Origin: Bacteroidales bacterium
GTDB taxonomy: Bacteria > Bacteroidota > Bacteroidia > Bacteroidales > UBA932
DNA: 38,110 nucleotides
Assembly: GCA_017445425.1 (NCBI GenBank)
Contig: JAFSUF010000011.1
Span: 1-38,110, forward strand
Reading direction: 5' to 3'
Shown piece by piece: positions 34,656 to 38,110 of this stretch (the stretch's first letter is position 1; each line of letters starts with the position of its first letter). The notes beneath the pieces were generated by a model, which was not told where the DNA came from, did not search any database, and saw only the letters and a program-made list of their open reading frames with translations. Position numbers and translations under genes: made by a program.

Positions 34656-35924
34656 ATGAAAATCCTTGTTACCGGCGCAAAAGGGTTCGTGGGCATGAAC
34701 CTGTGCGCGCAACTTAAAAATATCCGCGACGGGAAGGCCCGCAATTATGGGATTTATCCGCGCGCTGAGCTTGGCAGCAGTGACGGCGGTGTCATTTCGG
34801 GCGGAGCCGGAGGAGAGAAGTCTCTTTGCATAGAAGATGTCTTCGAGTACGACCTGGATTCCACTCCGGAGCAACTGGAGGCCTGGTGCAAGGAGGCCGA
34901 CTTTGTGTTTAATCTGGCGGGGGTGAACCGTCCGCAGAACCAGGAGGAGTTTATGAAGGGCAACTTTGGCTTCGCCAGCACACTTCTGGATACGCTGCGC
35001 AAGCACAACAATACCTGCCCGGTGATGCTCAGCAGCAGCCAGCAGGCGAGCCTGACGGGCCGCTTTGGCAACAGCGAGTATGGCCGCAGCAAGAAGGCGG
35101 GGGAGGACCTGTTCCTCAAATATGGAGAAGAGACCGGCGCAAAAGTGCTGGTTTACCGCTTCCCTAACCTCTTTGGCAAATGGTGCCGGCCCAACTACAA
35201 CAGTGCCGTGGCGACCTTCTGCAATGCTGTGGCTAACGATTTGCCCTATACAGTAAATGACCCCTCCGTAGAACTGGAACTGCTTTACATAGACGACCTT
35301 GTGGACGAGATGATTGCCTGTTTGCGCGGCGAGGAACATCGCTGCGAGTTTGACGGGCTGGGCGTTTTCCCCATGAAAGACGGCCGCTACTGCTACGTCC
35401 CCACCACCCACAAAGCCACATTGGGCGATATTGTGGACCTTTTGAATAAATTCGCGGAGCAGCCCAGGACCCTGTTGATTCCGGAGATTCCGTCTGGCAG
35501 CTTTGCCAAGAAACTGTATAGCACCTATCTGAGCTATCTCCCCAAAGAGAAGGTGGCCTTCCCGCTCAAGATGAATGTGGACGACCGCGGCAGCTTTACG
35601 GAGCTGGTGCATACGCTCAATTGCGGGCAGGTCAGCATCAATATCTCCAAGCCCGGCATCACCAAGGGGCAGCACTGGCACAACACCAAGTGGGAGTTCT
35701 TCATCGTGGTCTCCGGCCGCGGGCTCATCCAGGAGCGCAAGATCGGCAGCGACGAGGTGATTGAGTTTGAAGTCAGCGGCGACAACATCCAGTGCGTCCA
35801 CATGCTCCCCGGCTACACCCATAACATCATCAACCTCTCCCAGACAGAGAATCTGGTAACTGTGATGTATTGCAACGAGATTTTCAACCCCAATAAACCG
35901 GATACGTACTTCGAGAAGGTATAG
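34656..35924 (+). CDS. capF: CapF: bifunctional UDP-sugar 4-reductase with cupin domain
   Basis: 422 residues. SDR domain: MKILVTGAKGFVGMNLCAQL, FVFNLAGVNRPQNQEEFMKG, Ser-rich MLSSSQQASLTG, catalytic YGRSKKAGEDL (about 147-157), YRFPNLFGKWCRPNYNSAVA. Cupin domain from about 300: LKMNVDDRGSFTELVHT, SKPGITKGQHWHNTKWEFF with metal-binding His, and PGYTHNIINL. It makes the talo/L-FucNAc precursor in UDP-L-FucNAc synthesis with CapE and CapG, both downstream. It is about 50 residues longer than the staphylococcal enzyme; much of this is a Gly/Ser-rich stretch near 38-63 (AELGSSDGGVISGGAGGEKS). Confidence 0.94.
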   Translation: MKILVTGAKGFVGMNLCAQLKNIRDGKARNYGIYPRAELGSSDGGVISGGAGGEKSLCIEDVFEYDLDSTPEQLEAWCKEADFVFNLAGVNRPQNQEEFMKGNFGFASTLLDTLRKHNNTCPVMLSSSQQASLTGRFGNSEYGRSKKAGEDLFLKYGEETGAKVLVYRFPNLFGKWCRPNYNSAVATFCNAVANDLPYTVNDPSVELELLYIDDLVDEMIACLRGEEHRCEFDGLGVFPMKDGRYCYVPTTHKATLGDIVDLLNKFAEQPRTLLIPEIPSGSFAKKLYSTYLSYLPKEKVAFPLKMNVDDRGSFTELVHTLNCGQVSINISKPGITKGQHWHNTKWEFFIVVSGRGLIQERKIGSDEVIEFEVSGDNIQCVHMLPGYTHNIINLSQTENLVTVMYCNEIFNPNKPDTYFEKV

Positions 35925-36221
35925 ATTGCCGGTCAAGCCGGCAATGACGATGACCGTCACACCCCCAATGTCGATGGCCGTCACACCCCCAATGTCGATG
36001 GCCGTCACACCCCCAATGTCGATGGCCGTCATGCCCGACTCGATCGGGCATCTCTTGGAAGGACGCCCTCAATGACAATGGCTGTCACACCCCCAATGTC
36101 GATGACCGTCACGCCCGACTCGATCGGGCATCTCTTGGAAGGACCCCCTCAATGACGATGGCTGTCACACCCTCAATGTCGATGGCCGACATGCCCGACC
36201 TGATCGGGCATCTCATAAACG
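35924..36221. repeat. REP-like hairpins and 24-bp / 80-bp tandem repeats between capF and capE
   Basis: The 319-bp gap is wholly repetitive. First, 35924-35948 is an inverted copy of the 17107 hairpin. Next, three 24-bp units (35949-35972, 35973-35996, 35997-36020) of type GATGGCCGTCACACCCCCAA plus TGTC. Then two 80-bp units (36021-36100, 36101-36180) and a partial third (36181-36221), each holding a hairpin ATGCCCGA-loop-TCGGGCAT (36031-36051, 36111-36131 with one mismatch, 36191-36211) preceded by GTC or GAC and followed by CTC. An antisense reading frame crosses it but is an artefact of the period of 24 (8 codons). Confidence 0.92.
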
Positions 36222-36243
36222 ATTATTATAAACAAACAACAAT

Positions 36244-37371
36244 ATGTCATTATTTAAGGATAAAGTACTCCTCATAACAGGAGGCACAGGCAGTTTTGGC
36301 AACGCAGTGTTGAACCGCTTTCTGAAGACCGACATCGGCGAGATACGCATCTTCAGCCGCGACGAGAAGAAGCAGGACGATATGCGCCACGACTTCCAGG
36401 CGCGCATGCCGGAGGTCGCCGGCAAGATTAAGTTCTATATCGGTGATGTCCGCAACAAAAGCACGCTGCATTACGCCATGCAAGGCGTTGATTATGTGTT
36501 CCATGCCGCTGCGCTCAAGCAGGTGCCCAGCTGCGAGTTCTTCCCCATGGAGGCGGTGAAAACCAACGTGATAGGCACCGACAACACGCTGGACGCCGCC
36601 ATAGAGGCGGGCGTAAAGTGCGTCATCTGCCTCTCCACCGATAAGGCAGCTTATCCCATCAACGCCATGGGCATCAGCAAGGCCATCGAGGAGAAGATAG
36701 CAGTCGCCAAGTCGCGCTTAAGCGGCAACACTAAGATCTGCTGCACCCGATATGGCAACGTCATGTGCTCCCGCGGCTCCGTTATCCCTCTTTGGATTGA
36801 CCAGATCCGCAAGGGCAACCCCATCACCCTCACCGAGCCCAAAATGACCCGCTTCATAATGTCGCTCGAGGAGGCGGTGGACCTCGTTCTCTTCGCCTTT
36901 GAGCACGGCAAGAACGGCGATATCCTGGTTCAGAAGGCGCCCGCTTGCACCATCCAGACGCAGGCCGAGGCGGTGTGCGAGCTGTTCGGCGGTAAGAAGG
37001 AGGACATCAAACCGACGCTGCCGACGAGAGCGCTGGAAAGATACGTCTTTCCAGGGCCGAGTGGCGAGGAGGAAAAGGTCATAGACCTTAACGTCATCGG
37101 CATCCGCCACGGCGAAAAGATGTACGAGACCCTCCTCACCAAAGAGGAGGCTGCCAAAGCCATCGACATGGGCAACTTCTACGCAGTGCCGGCAGACAAC
37201 CGCGACCTCAACTACGACAAGTACTTCAAGGAGGGCGACGTGGAGCGCGCCACCATAGAGGAGTTCAATTCCGACAACACCCGCCGCCTCAACCTGGAAG
37301 AGACCAAGGCCAAAATCGCCTCCCTCGAGTACATCCAGAACGAGCTCAACGGCATACCTAACTTAGTATAA
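36244..37371 (+). CDS. capE: CapE: UDP-GlcNAc 4,6-dehydratase / 5-epimerase
   Basis: 375 residues; relatives have about 343-348. SDR motifs LLITGGTGSFGNAVLNRFL (9-27), HAAALKQVPSCEFFPMEA, ICLSTDKAAYPINAMGISKA (about 123-142, MxxxK catalytic form), RYGNVMCSRGSVIPLWI, and IRHGEKMYETLLTKEEA. First step of UDP-L-FucNAc synthesis. The added length is a 27-codon segment between DIK and VIGIRHGEK (see 37012-37092), with no counterpart in CapE enzymes I know. Without it the protein would be 348 residues. The gene begins 22 bp after the REP array; capG follows 2 bp downstream. Confidence 0.94.
   Translation: MSLFKDKVLLITGGTGSFGNAVLNRFLKTDIGEIRIFSRDEKKQDDMRHDFQARMPEVAGKIKFYIGDVRNKSTLHYAMQGVDYVFHAAALKQVPSCEFFPMEAVKTNVIGTDNTLDAAIEAGVKCVICLSTDKAAYPINAMGISKAIEEKIAVAKSRLSGNTKICCTRYGNVMCSRGSVIPLWIDQIRKGNPITLTEPKMTRFIMSLEEAVDLVLFAFEHGKNGDILVQKAPACTIQTQAEAVCELFGGKKEDIKPTLPTRALERYVFPGPSGEEEKVIDLNVIGIRHGEKMYETLLTKEEAAKAIDMGNFYAVPADNRDLNYDKYFKEGDVERATIEEFNSDNTRRLNLEETKAKIASLEYIQNELNGIPNLV
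37012..37092 (+). other. 81-bp in-frame insertion within capE
   Basis: Codons 257-283 (PTLPTRALERYVFPGPSGEE, then EKVIDLN) interrupt the otherwise continuous family sequence DIK / VIGIRHGEKMYETLL. It contains two small palindromes: GGAAAGA-TACG-TCTTTCC (37034-37051) and AAGGTC-ATA-GACCTT (37075-37089). It keeps frame and adds no stop. I infer an inserted palindromic element expressed as peptide; it could instead be a natural loop of this enzyme branch. Confidence 0.5.
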
Positions 37372-37373
37372 AT

Positions 37374-38110
37374 ATGGCAGCATTTAAAAATCGAGAGAGC
37401 AGCGAGAGAAAAGGACAAACTGGTTTGGACTTTTCCGAGTCGCGAACGAGAAAAGCTTTTGCTAATAACGGGAAGCTGAAACTTCTCATCATAGTGGGCA
37501 CCCGTCCGGAGATTATCCGCCTGGCGGCGGTGATTAACAAGTGCCGCGAGTATTTCGACTGCCTGCTGGCGCACACGGGGCAGAATTACGACTATAACCT
37601 CAACGGCGTCTTTTTCAAGGATTTGAAGCTGGCCGACCCCGACGTGTATATGGATGCCGTGGGAGCCGACCTCGGAGAGACCATGGGCAACATCATCGCC
37701 AAAAGCTACCAGCTGATGGTTGAGGTGCAGCCCGATGCCGTGCTGGTGCTGGGAGATACCAATTCCTGCCTTTCTGTGATTGGCGCCAAGAGGTTGCATA
37801 TCCCCATCTTCCACATGGAAGCCGGCAACCGCTGCAAAGATGAGTGTCTGCCGGAGGAGACCAACCGCCGCATCGTGGATATTATCAGCGACGTGAACAT
37901 GGCATATTCCGAACACGCCCGCCGATACCTGGCCGACACCGGCCTGCCCAAGGAGCGCACCTATGTCACCGGCTCCCCGATGGCAGAGGTGCTGCACAAC
38001 AATCTGGCAGAGATTGAGGCTTCTGACATTCACGCCCGGCTGGGTCTGGAGAAGGGCAAATACATCCTGCTGAGCGCCCATCGCGAGGAGAATATCGACA
38101 CAGAGAAGAA
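37374..38110 (+). CDS. capG: CapG: UDP-N-acetyl-L-talosamine 2-epimerase, 3' end cut by window
   Basis: 245 full codons before the window ends, of about 375-400. Core begins at residue 34 with KLKLLIIVGTRPEIIRLAAV, then LAHTGQNYDYNLNGVFFKDL, VLVLGDTNSCLSVIGAK, HMEAGNRCKDECLPEETNRR, YSEHARRYL, VTGSPMAEVL, and LSAHREENIDTEK. It is the third enzyme of UDP-L-FucNAc formation and a WecB relative; DTNS in place of DTTS and the capE/capF context point to CapG, not a second WecB. An unusual basic/Ser-rich extension (residues 1-33) precedes the core, see 37386-37472. Confidence 0.93.
   Translation, partial: MAAFKNRESSERKGQTGLDFSESRTRKAFANNGKLKLLIIVGTRPEIIRLAAVINKCREYFDCLLAHTGQNYDYNLNGVFFKDLKLADPDVYMDAVGADLGETMGNIIAKSYQLMVEVQPDAVLVLGDTNSCLSVIGAKRLHIPIFHMEAGNRCKDECLPEETNRRIVDIISDVNMAYSEHARRYLADTGLPKERTYVTGSPMAEVLHNNLAEIEASDIHARLGLEKGKYILLSAHREENIDTEK
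37386..37472 (+). other. Extra N-terminal segment of capG with palindromes
   Basis: About 29 codons (KNRESSERKGQTGLDFSESR, TRKAFANN) stand before the normal CapG start. The DNA contains AAAAGGACAAAC-TG-GTTTGGACTTTT (37409-37434; 12-nt arms with two mismatches) and AAAAGCTTTT (37451-37460). CapG homologues I know begin a few residues before the GTRPEIIR motif, so this looks like an inserted element that has supplied a new N-terminus. The ATG at 37374 is the only good start. Confidence 0.5.

Noticed and set aside
35949-36020. CRISPR-like look of three regular 24-bp units
   Set aside because: Units are contiguous with no spacers, and no cas gene is near. They are tandem repeats.
34650-36032. 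460-codon minus-strand frame opposite capF with TAIDIGGV repeats
   Set aside because: It is antisense to capF and its N-terminal repeats come from the 24-bp tandem units, whose length is a multiple of three; no independent support.
37374-38110. Second wecB gene
   Set aside because: The motifs and its place after capF-capE fit CapG (L-talosamine epimerase) better than another UDP-GlcNAc 2-epimerase.

Overview
The window looks like a chromosomal segment of a Bacteroidales (Bacteroidota) bacterium with fairly high GC. The support is: a UpxY-type NusG paralogue opening a capsule locus; the TPR protein / RecF / DUF721 neighbourhood; a methylmalonyl-CoA epimerase + carboxyltransferase pair (propionate pathway); TAnnTTTG promoter boxes; a DUF4988-type lipoprotein; and the usual CapF/CapE/CapG order. 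I cannot place it to genus.

Layout. (1) 1-11011 is housekeeping. On the minus strand: mmdA (cut by the window edge), mce, a YebC-family protein and a membrane-anchored TPR protein. On the plus strand: recF, a DUF721 protein, pdxB, lysA, ffh, folD and a D-2-hydroxyacid dehydrogenase. Between pdxB and lysA lies a decayed fragment on the minus strand that resembles a phage/conjugative-element polyvalent-protein domain. Between lysA and ffh lies a 122-bp element closed by a long inverted repeat. (2) 10983-38110 is a capsule/exopolysaccharide locus, all on the plus strand: terminator, leader, UpxY antiterminator, PHP-type tyrosine phosphatase, OPX export lipoprotein and Wzc tyrosine autokinase with a YG-rich tail. 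These are followed by a GHMP kinase (best resemblance: galacturonokinase) with a sugar nucleotidyltransferase, a 5'-damaged acetyltransferase, WecB and WecC (UDP-ManNAcA), and an AT-rich variable core with glycosyltransferases, a TupA-like ATP-grasp protein, Wzx flippase and Wzy polymerase. Next come a WecG-type glycosyltransferase, an NTP_transf_5 protein, a Caps_synth glycosyltransferase and an SGNH-hydrolase lipoprotein. CapF, CapE and CapG (UDP-L-FucNAc) close the window, with capG cut at the edge.

How the genes work together. WecB/WecC should supply UDP-ManNAcA and CapE/F/G UDP-L-FucNAc. The kinase/nucleotidyltransferase pair probably supplies a further nucleotide sugar, perhaps UDP-GalA. 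The glycosyltransferases build the repeat unit on a lipid carrier, Wzx flips it, Wzy polymerises it, and OPX + Wzc + phosphatase control length and export. UpxY presumably lets RNA polymerase read the long operon. No initiating phosphoglycosyltransferase is visible, so it may lie beyond 38110.

The most unusual material is in the seams. A family of REP-like hairpins has different stems but a shared GTC-stem-CTYGA-stem-CTC frame, with an isolated copy at 17107 and an array at 35924-36221. A 19-codon orphan copy of the capF 5' end sits 3.2 kb upstream of the intact gene, bracketing a two-gene cassette. CapE and CapG, adjacent genes, each carry an extra in-frame segment with small palindromes. 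The cloverleaf-like 122-bp element lies before ffh. No tRNA, rRNA, CRISPR array, transposase or integrase was recognised.
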